A DNA stretch of 17,265 nucleotides from Pseudomonadota bacterium (GCA_023392035.1 JAEVZY010000238.1:1-17265), one strand, 5' to 3'. Shown: positions 1 to 6,664, counted from the first letter of the stretch. Program-made: numbers and translations. The notes: generated from the letters alone by a model not told the origin.

Positions 1-2172
1 GTCCAGCTTCTGGTGCACGTGCACGTCGACCGCGCCCGGAATGGTGCGCAGCGACTTCGCCAGTTCGCCGGCCAGCTCCGCATTCCTGGCGATATTGGGA
101 CCGGTGAACTGGACGTCGATTGCGGCCGGCAGGCCGAAGTTCAGGATCTGGGTGACGATGTCGGCCGGCTGGAAAAAGAATTCCACGCCGGGAAAGCGCT
201 TGGGCAATTCATTGCGCAAAAGGGTGATGAATTCCTCTGTCGGCCGGTGCCCTTCTTTCAGCGACATCAGGATTTCGCCATCCATGCTGCCGATCACGCC
301 GGCATTGCTGTAGGAAAGGTTGATGCCGCTGTTGGGCACGCCCAGGTTGTCGAGCACGGTTTCCAGCTGGTCGGGCGGGATCAGCTGGCGGATTGCCGCT
401 TCCACCTGGTCGGCGACCACCGCGGTCTGCTCGATGCGGGTGCCGGTGGGCGTGCGCATGTGCAGGCGAATCTGGCCGGCATCCACCGTCGGGAAGAAGT
501 CGCGTCCCAGGAAGGGATACAGCAGGCAGGACGCCAGGCACAGGCCGAGGAAGCCCAGGGCAAAGGGCTTGCGGCGCGTGAGCAAGGTGGACAGCAGCAG
601 CGCATAGGCGCGCCGCACCTGCTCGAAGCGCTCGTCGAAGGCGTGATACAGGCGCTTGAAGCGGCTGGGCCTGGCGTCTTTGTCCTTGTCGTGGGCGCCG
701 CTCATCATCAGTTTGACCTGGGTCGGAACCAGGGTGCGCGACAAAAAGTAAGACGCGGCCATGGCGAACACCACCGCCTCGGCCAGCGGCACGAACAGAA
801 AGCGCGCCACGCCGGTGAGGAAGAACATCGGCACGAACACGATACAGATGCACAGCGTGGCGACGAACACCGGCACGCCGATTTCGCCGGCACCGACGAT
901 GATCGACTCCTCGAGCGGCTTGCCAAGATGCATATGGCGCTCGATGTTCTCGATGGTGACGATCGCCTGGTCCACCAGAATGCCGACCGAGAGCGCAAGC
1001 CCGCCCAGTGTCATCAGGTTGAGCGTCTCGCCCAGCATTTGCAGGATCAGGATGGACGCCAGGATCGACAGCGGAATCGTCAGGCCGATGATCACCGTGC
1101 TGCGCCAGTTGCCCAAAAAGAGCAGCACCATGGCGGCCGTCAGCGCCGCCGCCAGCAAGGCTTCGATGATCACGCCCTGGACCGCGGCCTTGACGAAGAC
1201 TGACTGGTCGAACAAGGGCGTGAGCTTGATATCGGGCGGAAGCAGCTGGCTGGCCCGCGGCAGCAATTCCTTGAGGTTGCTGACGATGTCGAGCGTGGAA
1301 GCACCGCCATTCTTGAGGATGGAAAGCAGGACGCCGCGCTCGCCATCGCGCCGCACCACATTGGTCTGCGGCGAAAAGCCGTCGCGCACCTGGGCCACGT
1401 CGCGCAGATAGGTGGTGGAGCCGGCGCTGGTGCGCACCGGCAGGTCATTCAGGCCGGCGACGGCTTCGGGCGAACCGTTCATGCGCACGCTGTATTCCAC
1501 CTCTCCCATCTTGGCCGTGCCCGAGGGCAGGATCAGGTTCTGGGCGTTGAGCGCGTTGACCACATCCACCGGCGCCATGCTGCGCGCCTGCAGCGCCTGC
1601 ATGTCGAGATCGACCGAAATCAGGCGGATCTTGCCGCCGTAGGGATAGGGAATGGCCACGCCGGGAATGGTGACCAGTTGCGGACGCAACTGGTTGATGG
1701 CGGCATCGAACACCGCCTGTTCGGGCAAGGTCGGGCTGGACATGGCCAGCTGAATCACCGGAATCGCCGAGGCCGAATACTTGATCACCAGCGGCGGCGT
1801 GATGCCGGGCGGCAGCTGCCGCAATTGCGACTGCACCGAAGCCACCGTTTGCGCAATCGCGGTCTGGATGTTGGCGGTCGGCTGGAAGAACAGCTTGACC
1901 ACGGTAATGCCCGATAGCGAAGTCGACTCCACGTGTTCAATGTCGCTGACGGTGGTGGTCAGGCTGCGCTCGGTGGTGGCGGCAATGCGCTGCCCCATCT
2001 CTTGTGCGGACAAGCCGTTGTAATTCCAGATGATGGAAATCACCGGGATGTTGATTTCGGGGAGGACGTCAGTCGCCATATTGCGCAGGGCAAGCGGCGT
2101 GGCCAGCAAAATCAACAGCGCCATCACGATGAACGTGTAAGGACGGCGCAGTGCAATGGAGATGAGCGACAT
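1..2172 (-). CDS. RND-family efflux pump inner-membrane subunit, C-terminus missing (runs off window)
   Basis: The reading frame opens at ATG 2172 and stays open for 724 codons to the window edge; family members are about 1,000-1,100 residues, so roughly the last third is outside. The start MSLISIALRRPYTFIVMALL is the cytoplasmic tip plus TM1 of an HAE-type, proton-driven drug or small-molecule exporter. A periplasmic porter region (about residues 35-330) follows, then TM2-TM6 including GNWRSTVIIGLTIPLSIL and the TM4 motif LSVGILVDQAIVTIENIERH. TM7 starts near KPFALGFLGLCLASC, followed by the second porter region. The TM4 pair that is Asp-Asp in AcrB (D407/D408) is D401-Q402 here. No Shine-Dalgarno is obvious; a TATAAT box lies 28 bp upstream. 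No membrane-fusion or outer-membrane partner is visible, so the substrate cannot be named. Family call certain, substrate unknown. Confidence 0.93.
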   Translation of the reverse strand, partial: MSLISIALRRPYTFIVMALLILLATPLALRNMATDVLPEINIPVISIIWNYNGLSAQEMGQRIAATTERSLTTTVSDIEHVESTSLSGITVVKLFFQPTANIQTAIAQTVASVQSQLRQLPPGITPPLVIKYSASAIPVIQLAMSSPTLPEQAVFDAAINQLRPQLVTIPGVAIPYPYGGKIRLISVDLDMQALQARSMAPVDVVNALNAQNLILPSGTAKMGEVEYSVRMNGSPEAVAGLNDLPVRTSAGSTTYLRDVAQVRDGFSPQTNVVRRDGERGVLLSILKNGGASTLDIVSNLKELLPRASQLLPPDIKLTPLFDQSVFVKAAVQGVIIEALLAAALTAAMVLLFLGNWRSTVIIGLTIPLSILASILILQMLGETLNLMTLGGLALSVGILVDQAIVTIENIERHMHLGKPLEESIIVGAGEIGVPVFVATLCICIVFVPMFFLTGVARFLFVPLAEAVVFAMAASYFLSRTLVPTQVKLMMSGAHDKDKDARPSRFKRLYHAFDERFEQVRRAYALLLSTLLTRRKPFALGFLGLCLASCLLYPFLGRDFFPTVDAGQIRLHMRTPTGTRIEQTAVVADQVEAAIRQLIPPDQLETVLDNLGVPNSGINLSYSNAGVIGSMDGEILMSLKEGHRPTEEFITLLRNELPKRFPGVEFFFQPADIVTQILNFGLPAAIDVQFTGPNIARNAELAGELAKSLRTIPGAVDVHVHQKLD

Positions 2173-2199
2173 GGGAGGTAGCCGTGCGGTGACCGGGGC

Positions 2200-2205
2200 A
2201 TTATA
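2200..2205 (-). promoter_or_regulatory. Candidate -10 box (TATAAT) for the RND gene
   Basis: The minus strand reads a perfect TATAAT here, which would start transcription near 2193 and give a leader of about 20 nt before ATG 2172. No good -35 hexamer is seen at 16-18 bp spacing (CAACGG or AACGGC), so the promoter may be weak or activator-dependent. This is inference from motif and position. Confidence 0.4.
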
Positions 2206-2326
2206 GGGAATTTGTAAAAATGCCGTTGCCAGAGAGAACAGTACGAAACAAATCGCCGAAAATTTGTCCGCACAAGTTTCTCTTCAATGCCTTGCACGAG
2301 GACTTGGCCGAACTTGCTCGAATCAC

Positions 2327-2349
2327 TAAGGACTTTCCGCAAATCCTTA
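2327..2349. repeat. Inverted repeat / hairpin in the divergent region
   Basis: TAAGGA (2327-2332) pairs with TCCTTA (2344-2349). The inner TTT and AAA can also pair around a CCGC tetraloop if one C is bulged, giving nine base pairs. No T tract follows on either strand, so it is not a terminator. It could be an operator or an RNA structure; function unknown. Confidence 0.4.
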
Positions 2350-2406
2350 ATATTCCTCAAGGCATTTGACTAAACGCTATTTCAATCCGGCGCGGCTTTC
2401 CCTAAG

Positions 2407-2424
2407 CTGTCAGCGTTCTGTCAG
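2407..2424 (+). promoter_or_regulatory. Possible PHO box (PhoB binding site)
   Basis: Two identical heptamers CTGTCAG (2407-2413 and 2418-2424) are separated by four bases, giving an 11-bp period on the plus strand. The PhoB site in Proteobacteria is built of CTGTCA-type repeats at 11-bp spacing with an A/T-rich 4-base gap; here the gap is CGTT and the seventh base is G, not T. The expected -10 position downstream holds only a poor match (GATTGT, 2428-2433). Orientation is toward the GT20 gene. Motif inference only. Confidence 0.35.
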
Positions 2425-2473
2425 GGTGATTGTGGCAGCAACGCGAAGTGATCGAGGCTCAGACAGCCTTTCC

Positions 2474-2500
2474 AGCCCTCGTGCGCGAGGGCTTTTTTTT
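2474..2500 (+). terminator. Rho-independent terminator upstream of the GT20 gene
   Basis: A perfect 8-bp stem AGCCCTCG / CGAGGGCT (2474-2481 and 2486-2493) closes a TGCG tetraloop and runs straight into eight T residues (2493-2500). The T tract is only on the plus strand, so it stops transcripts moving rightward. No protein gene ends before it: it lies 52 bp in front of the ATG of the GT20 gene, so it terminates either a small RNA or the leader of that gene. Confidence 0.85.
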
Positions 2501-2552
2501 GCAAGAGGGCCGCTGGCCGTTGCCAGCCTTTTGACGGCCCCGGGGAGTATCC

Positions 2553-4805
2553 ATGCGTCTACGCTCAACCGGCCTTGCGCTGCGTTTCATTTTGCCCTTG
2601 GGCCTGGTCCTGGCGCTGTGCGCCTATGCGGTGGTGCCGCTGGTTGACAGCTTGACACTGCGCTGGTCCGTCAAGGATCTGGACAATCGCGCCCGCCTGC
2701 TGGCGCAAGCCATGCAGGACCCCTTGCAGGAATATGTACAAGCCCATGCGCGGCGCAAAGTGCTGGACTTGCTCAATCGTGTGGCCAAGGACGAGCGCCT
2801 GTACGCGCTGGCCTTTTGCACGCCCGAGCACACCTTGCTGGTCAAGACCAGCGCCTGGCCCGATGCCCTCAATTGCAAAGACCAGCCGGCCGCTGAAGAC
2901 AACCCGCTGGTGACCCTGGAAAAGGGTCCGGTGCACGTCAAGCGCACTCCGGTGGTCGACGCCGACACCGGCGAAAACCTGGGGCAGTTGGTGCTGGTGC
3001 ACGACATGAGCTTCGTGCAACGCCGCAGCGCCGATACCCGAAAGTACATTATCGGCCTGTTCGCGGCGCTGGCGGTGATCATTTCGATGATCACGGTCTT
3101 CATTGCCTGGATCAGTTGGCGCGGCTGGATTCGCGCCGTGCGTCGTCTGCTGCGCGGGCAATTGGCTTCGTCCGACACATCGCACGCGTCTTCGCCGGCG
3201 GTGCAACCGCTGGTTTCGGACTTGCGCGAAATGGTGCGCGACCTGCATATGGAAAATCGCGCCCAGGCCGGCGGCAACCGCGAATGGACGCCGGACGCCC
3301 TGCGCCAATTGCTGCGCGGCGAACTGGCCGGCGACGAAATCATCGTGGTTTCCAATCGCGAACCCTATATCCACACCCGCACCCCGAATGGCGTGGAAGT
3401 GAAGCGTCCGGCCAGTGGTCTGGTGACCGCGGTGGAACCGGTGATGCGCGCCTGCTCCGGCACCTGGATCGCACATGGCAGCGGCTCGGCCGACGTCGAC
3501 AGTTCCGATCGCGACGGCCGGGTCAAGGTGCCGCCGCAGGACCCCAGCTACACCCTGCGCCGCATCTGGCTCAGCAAGGAAGAGGAAGAAGGCTATTACT
3601 ACGGCTTCGCCAACGAAGGCTTGTGGCCGCTGTGCCATATCGCCCACGTGCGGCCGGTGTTTCGCGACACCGACTGGCAACAGTATGTGGCGGTCAACCA
3701 GCGCTTTGCCGATGCCGTGGTGCAGGAAGCACATACCAGCGACCCGGTGATTCTGGTGCAGGACTATCACTTCGCCCTGCTGCCGGCGATGGTCAAGCAG
3801 AAGCTGCCGCGCGCCACCATCATCACCTTCTGGCACATCCCCTGGCCCAATCCGGAATCCTTCGGCATCTGCCCCTGGCGCGAAGAAATTCTTGAAGGCC
3901 TGCTGGGCAGCACCATCCTCGGCTTTCATACGGTTTTCCACTGCCGCAATTTCATGGAAACCGTGGACCGCTACCTGGAAGCGCGCCTGGAAACCGAAGC
4001 GTCCACCATTTCCTTCGGCGGCAAGCTGACCCAGGTGGAGGCCTACCCGATTTCGATTGCGTGGCCGGACGAATCCCTGCTGCCCACGGTCGATCATTGC
4101 CAGAGCGAAGTCCGGCGCCTGAACGGCCTGCCGGCCGGGCACAAGCTGGCGCTGGGCGTGGACCGGCTCGATTACACCAAGGGCATCCTGGAACGCTTCC
4201 AGGCCGTGGAACGCATGCTGGAATTGCACCCGCAATTGATCGGCCGCTTTTCGCTGGTGCAGATTGCCGCCCCCAGCCGCGCCTCGCTGGACGAATACCA
4301 GAACTTCGACGCCCGGGTGCGCGCCCTGGCCCAGCGCATCAATACCCGCTTCTCCAACGGCCCCTATCAACCCATCGTGCTGCGGGTGGAACATCACGAG
4401 GTGGAAGAGGTGTACCGCTACTACCGCGGGGTGGATGTCTGCATGGTGACCAGCCTGCACGACGGCATGAACCTGGTGGCCAAGGAATTCGTCGCCAGCC
4501 GCGACGACGAGCGCGGCGTGCTGCTGCTGTCGCAATTCACAGGCGCCGCGCGCGAGATGCATGAAGCGCTGATCGTCAACCCCTACCATATCGAGCAGGC
4601 GGCCGGCGCCCTGTACCGTGCGCTCAACATGCCCGAGGCCGAACAGCGCGAGCGGATGCGCAGCATGCGCGGCTATGTGCGCGACTTCAACGTCTACCGC
4701 TGGGCCGGACGCATGCTGCATGATGCCGCCCGCCTGCGCCGTCGTGAGCGCATCCGCACCCGCATCGGCGAACACAGTACGAGAGTGCTCAAGCGGGTGG
4801 TCTAG
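2553..4805 (+). CDS. Membrane-anchored GT20 glycosyltransferase, trehalose-6-phosphate synthase-like
   Basis: The 750-residue product has two parts. Residues 11-31 and 165-187 are membrane helices flanking a periplasmic segment of about 130 residues with two cysteines (C89, C108), like the sensor half of a signalling protein. From about residue 250 it is a GT20 domain: SNREPY (267-272), QDYH, HIPWP (H428), VDRLDYTKG (R538, K543) and DGMNLVAKE (D637, E645), matching the sugar-nucleotide and phosphate-binding residues of OtsA. Canonical OtsA is soluble and about 470 residues, so the N-terminus is an extra module. The likely reaction is UDP-glucose plus glucose-6-phosphate to trehalose-6-phosphate. 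SNREPY and CPWREEILEGLL also recall glucosylglycerol-phosphate synthase, so the acceptor sugar is not certain. GGGGAG (2542-2547) is the ribosome binding site. No otsB-like phosphatase lies in the window. Confidence 0.88.
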   Translation: MRLRSTGLALRFILPLGLVLALCAYAVVPLVDSLTLRWSVKDLDNRARLLAQAMQDPLQEYVQAHARRKVLDLLNRVAKDERLYALAFCTPEHTLLVKTSAWPDALNCKDQPAAEDNPLVTLEKGPVHVKRTPVVDADTGENLGQLVLVHDMSFVQRRSADTRKYIIGLFAALAVIISMITVFIAWISWRGWIRAVRRLLRGQLASSDTSHASSPAVQPLVSDLREMVRDLHMENRAQAGGNREWTPDALRQLLRGELAGDEIIVVSNREPYIHTRTPNGVEVKRPASGLVTAVEPVMRACSGTWIAHGSGSADVDSSDRDGRVKVPPQDPSYTLRRIWLSKEEEEGYYYGFANEGLWPLCHIAHVRPVFRDTDWQQYVAVNQRFADAVVQEAHTSDPVILVQDYHFALLPAMVKQKLPRATIITFWHIPWPNPESFGICPWREEILEGLLGSTILGFHTVFHCRNFMETVDRYLEARLETEASTISFGGKLTQVEAYPISIAWPDESLLPTVDHCQSEVRRLNGLPAGHKLALGVDRLDYTKGILERFQAVERMLELHPQLIGRFSLVQIAAPSRASLDEYQNFDARVRALAQRINTRFSNGPYQPIVLRVEHHEVEEVYRYYRGVDVCMVTSLHDGMNLVAKEFVASRDDERGVLLLSQFTGAAREMHEALIVNPYHIEQAAGALYRALNMPEAEQRERMRSMRGYVRDFNVYRWAGRMLHDAARLRRRERIRTRIGEHSTRVLKRVV

Positions 4806-4844
4806 TCGCGCGCTGCGGCAGCAAGAGAAAACCTGAGGGTATGA

Positions 4845-4864
4845 CCTGGCGCTACGAGGCCAGG
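4845..4864. repeat. Small hairpin between the GT20 and persulfide dioxygenase genes
   Basis: CCTGGC (4845-4850) and GCCAGG (4859-4864) form a 6-bp stem with an 8-base loop. There is no T tract, so a terminator function is doubtful. The rest of the 130-bp gap (4806-4935) shows only a poor -10-like TATCAT at about 4890. Confidence 0.25.
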
Positions 4865-4935
4865 ACTGGCCCGGCAGCGTGCGCAGAACGTATCATATGG
4901 CTCAAATACCGACCTCGAGTCGCCAAGGAGCCAAC

Positions 4936-5637
4936 ATGTTGCCGATCCAGATGTTTGACGCAGAATCCTGCACCTATACCTATGTCCTGCGCGATCCCGC
5001 CACCCACCACGCGGTATTGATCGATCCCGTGGATCGCCAGGTCGAACGCGACATGGGCCAGCTGGAACGCCTGGGACTGAAGTTGGAATGGATCATTGAA
5101 ACCCATGCCCACGCTGACCACATCACGTCCGCCGGCTTGTTGCGGGCACGCACCGGCGCCAAGGCGGCCGCGCCTTCCGGCTGCAGCATCGCGCCGGCCG
5201 ACCTGCAATTGTTCGATGGCGACGCCATTCGTTTCGGCAAGGAAGAAGTGATACGCGTGCTGCACACGCCCGGCCACACCGCGGGCAGCATGTGCTTCCT
5301 GTGGCGCGGCAATGTGTTTACCGGCGACACGCTCTTGATCGATGGTTGCGGCCGTACCGACTTCCAGAGCGGCAGCGCCGAAGCCATGTATGACAGCGTG
5401 CACACCAAGCTCTTCACCTTGCCGGATGAAACCATGATGTGGCCGGCGCACGACTACAAGAGCCGCTCCGCATCCACCATCGGCTGGGAAAAGCGCCATA
5501 ACAGCCGGCTGGCCCACAACGACAAGGCTGCCTTTGTCGAATTGATGGCGCATCTGAACTTGCCGCGCCCGAAGATGATGGATATCGCCGTGCCCGCCAA
5601 CCAAAACCTGGGCTTGCCGCACGGCGTGCAGTCCTGA
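4936..5637 (+). CDS. ETHE1-like persulfide dioxygenase (metallo-beta-lactamase fold)
   Basis: A 233-residue metallo-beta-lactamase-fold protein. The motifs are THAHADH (H57, H59, D61, H62), HTPGHTAGS (H114), TGDTLLIDGCGRTDFQ (D131) and PAHDY near the C-terminus. The GCGRTDFQ block and the H57/H114/D131 triad match the mononuclear-iron site of ETHE1 rather than a dizinc glyoxalase II. The expected reaction is glutathione persulfide plus oxygen to sulfite and glutathione in the cytoplasm, a step of sulfide detoxification. ATG 4936 is chosen over an in-frame upstream start at 4879 because AAGGAG (4925-4930) sits five bases before it and the ETHE1 homology begins there. It is probably a separate unit from the GT20 gene, 130 bp upstream. 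No sulfurtransferase or BigR-type regulator is adjacent. Confidence 0.9.
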   Translation: MLPIQMFDAESCTYTYVLRDPATHHAVLIDPVDRQVERDMGQLERLGLKLEWIIETHAHADHITSAGLLRARTGAKAAAPSGCSIAPADLQLFDGDAIRFGKEEVIRVLHTPGHTAGSMCFLWRGNVFTGDTLLIDGCGRTDFQSGSAEAMYDSVHTKLFTLPDETMMWPAHDYKSRSASTIGWEKRHNSRLAHNDKAAFVELMAHLNLPRPKMMDIAVPANQNLGLPHGVQS

Positions 5638-5651
5638 TGCGCACGGGCTGA

Positions 5652-5676
5652 GGCCGGCTTGCCGCAGGTGCCGGCC
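5652..5676. repeat. GC-rich hairpin between convergent genes
   Basis: GGCCGGC (5652-5658) and GCCGGCC (5670-5676) form a 7-bp GC stem with an 11-base loop in the 55-bp gap between two convergent genes. It lacks a T tract on either strand. It may slow polymerase from both sides but is not a textbook terminator. Confidence 0.3.
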
Positions 5677-5692
5677 AATGCTTCGCCGGCGA

Positions 5693-6073
5693 TCAGAACT
5701 TCAGCACCAACTGCAGAGCCTCCTGCACTCTTTGCAATTGCTCCGGGCTCAACATGGTCAGCGGCGTGTTGCCGATCAGGCGCTGTTGCGCAATCGCCCG
5801 TATTTGATCGATGAAGAGCTCGGTTTCGCGGATCAATCCGCCCGCTTCCTGCTGGCGCAGGATCGCCACCCGCAAGGGAAAGGCATCGACGTGGGATTCG
5901 TGGTAAGTCCTGGCCGCGCCAGGAATGACCACAACGGAGGGATGGCCCACGCCATTGAGTAAATCGGTCTGTATCACCAGACAGGGCCACGCCGGATTGC
6001 GCAAGCCCTCGTCGCGGGCAGTATGAGAATTCAAATCCGCCAGCCAGACCTCGCCCCGCCGGGGCTGGCTCAA
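5693..6073 (-). CDS. MazF/PemK-fold toxin homologue, active-site residues replaced
   Basis: A 126-residue protein starting RRGEVWLADLN (residues 5-15), then PCLVIQTDLLN (30-40) and FIDQIRAI, the layout of MazF/PemK endoribonuclease toxins. Translation begins at a TTG (6073) that overlaps the stop of the upstream partner (TTGA overlap) with GGGAGA about 8 bases before it, so the pair is translationally coupled. The Arg that normally precedes Pro in strand 2 (R29 of E. coli MazF) is Trp29, encoded TGG, one change from CGG. The usual P-C-T-T segment carrying the catalytic Thr is P-G-A-A. By family knowledge both positions are needed for RNA cleavage, so this copy may be inactive or altered. The gene is convergent with the persulfide dioxygenase gene. 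Confidence 0.8.
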   Translation of the reverse strand: MSQPRRGEVWLADLNSHTARDEGLRNPAWPCLVIQTDLLNGVGHPSVVVIPGAARTYHESHVDAFPLRVAILRQQEAGGLIRETELFIDQIRAIAQQRLIGNTPLTMLSPEQLQRVQEALQLVLKF

Positions 6074-6321
6074 AGCCCGTCTCCCGCGGCCAGGTCGAAT
6101 TCATCGACGACCAGGGCGGATTGCGCGGCCAGCAGCCGATAGGGATAGCCGGGGTCTGGCACGCCCCTGCACTCGCTGTTCTCTCGAACCGACTCGCACA
6201 ACTGCTCGGATGAAGGGATATCGCCGGCAAAGCGGCGGGTCTGCTCGATCAATTCCAATGTCGCCCAAATGCCCAGCGCATTGTCTTCCAGACTTGCCAC
6301 CTCTGTTACCCCTTCCAGCAT
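6070..6321 (-). CDS. Putative antitoxin partner of the MazF-like gene, unrecognised family
   Basis: An 83-residue acidic protein starting MLEGVTEVASLEDNALG, immediately upstream of the MazF-like gene and overlapping it by four bases. Its position, size and coupling are those of a type II antitoxin, but I see no AbrB/MazE, ribbon-helix-helix or helix-turn-helix signature. ATG 6321 is preferred because GAGG lies six bases upstream. A TTG at 6363 would add 14 residues (PKIRHHNF...), but a -10-like TAAAAT at 6353-6358 fits a transcript beginning after it. The C-terminal half, with GYPYRLLAAQSALVVDEF, may be the toxin-binding part; that is inference. It could also be an unrelated small protein. 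Confidence 0.6.
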   Translation of the reverse strand: MLEGVTEVASLEDNALGIWATLELIEQTRRFAGDIPSSEQLCESVRENSECRGVPDPGYPYRLLAAQSALVVDEFDLAAGDGL

Positions 6322-6389
6322 TGCAGCCTCGCGAATGAAGTTGTGATGGCGAATTTTAGGCAACTGGCGGCGACATACCAGCCCAAAAT

Positions 6390-6401
6390 GGAGACTGTTA
6401 G
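6390..6401. repeat. Imperfect copy of the tRNA-Ser 3' end
   Basis: GGAGACTGTTAG here matches GGAGACTGTGAG at 6530-6541, inside the acceptor and T-stem portion of tRNA-Ser, in 11 of 12 positions and in the same orientation. Partial 3'-end tRNA copies can mark attachment sites of integrated elements. At 12 bp this could be chance. Confidence 0.2.
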
Positions 6402-6488
6402 TGGAGTTTTTATGTTGGGTTGGTAGGCGACCGAATGGTCATATCAGAAGCGAATTTTTCGGACGTCCGGGTGACGCAGCCGCGAAAT

Positions 6489-6515
6489 AAAAAAGCCCCC
6501 GACGCATCGGAGGCT
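6489..6515 (-). terminator. Rho-independent terminator of tRNA-Ser
   Basis: On the minus strand AGCCTCCGA and TCGGGGGCT (6515-6507 and 6502-6494) form a 9-bp stem with one G-T pair around a TGCG loop, followed by a run of six T residues. It starts about 11 bases after the CCA end of the tRNA. Confidence 0.88.
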
Positions 6516-6525
6516 TCTGAAGTTC

Positions 6526-6613
6526 TGGCGGAGACTGTGAGATTCGAACTCACGGACGGTTGCCCGTCGGCAGTTTTCAAGACTGCTGGTTTAAACCACT
6601 CACCCAAGTCTCC
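6526..6613 (-). tRNA. tRNA-Ser (anticodon TGA)
   Basis: An 88-nt class II tRNA folds completely: acceptor GGAGACT / AGTCTCC with a G discriminator and encoded CCA, anticodon stem GCAGT / ACTGC around CTTGAAA (anticodon TGA at 6579-6577, reading UCA), a long variable arm GACGG / CCGTC closed by GCAA, and T arm GTGAG / CTCAC with TTCGAAT. The long variable arm is the identity feature of tRNA-Ser. It has its own promoter and terminator, and hemW ends only 51 bp upstream on the same strand. Confidence 0.98.
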
Positions 6614-6628
6614 GGATGAAGGGGAGCA

Positions 6629-6658
6629 ATTATGCCATCGACTGTGCGCGCCGGGCAA
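6629..6658 (-). promoter_or_regulatory. Promoter of tRNA-Ser
   Basis: On the minus strand TTGCCC (6658-6653) and CATAAT (6634-6629) are 18 bp apart, both 4-5 of 6 matches to sigma-70 consensus. Transcription would start near 6622, nine bases before the mature tRNA. Confidence 0.6.
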
Positions 6659-6664
6659 AGCTGC

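Larger units (their letters stand above)
2173..2552. other. Divergent intergenic region, about 380 bp, regulatory
   Basis: The region separates the minus-strand RND gene from the plus-strand GT20 gene and is more AT-rich than its surroundings between about 2206 and 2390. It holds the TATAAT box at 2200-2205, a hairpin at 2327-2349, a CTGTCA direct repeat at 2407-2424, an intrinsic terminator at 2474-2500, and a small hairpin (GCTGGC / CGTT / GCCAGC, 2512-2527). Short open frames exist (for example a 28-codon frame at 2287-2373) but none has a ribosome binding site. I see no convincing protein gene. Confidence 0.7.

Noticed and set aside
13..1203. 396-codon plus-strand open frame at the left edge
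   Set aside because: It is antisense to the RND pump frame, which is open across the whole region with RND motifs.
2124..2360. 78-codon minus-strand frame upstream of and overlapping the RND gene start
   Set aside because: It overlaps the RND start in another frame, spans the candidate promoter and shows no family features.
2287..2373. 28-codon plus-strand frame in the divergent region, a possible leader peptide
   Set aside because: No ribosome binding site and no run of regulatory codons.
2565..4775. 736-codon minus-strand open frame opposite the GT20 gene
   Set aside because: It is a high-GC antisense shadow. The opposite strand encodes all GT20 motifs, and this frame is His/Gln/Ala-rich with no family features.
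6460..6469. 10-bp palindrome CGGACGTCCG near the toxin-antitoxin-like pair
   Set aside because: Too short to separate from chance in GC-rich DNA and too far (about 140 bp) from the likely start to call an operator.
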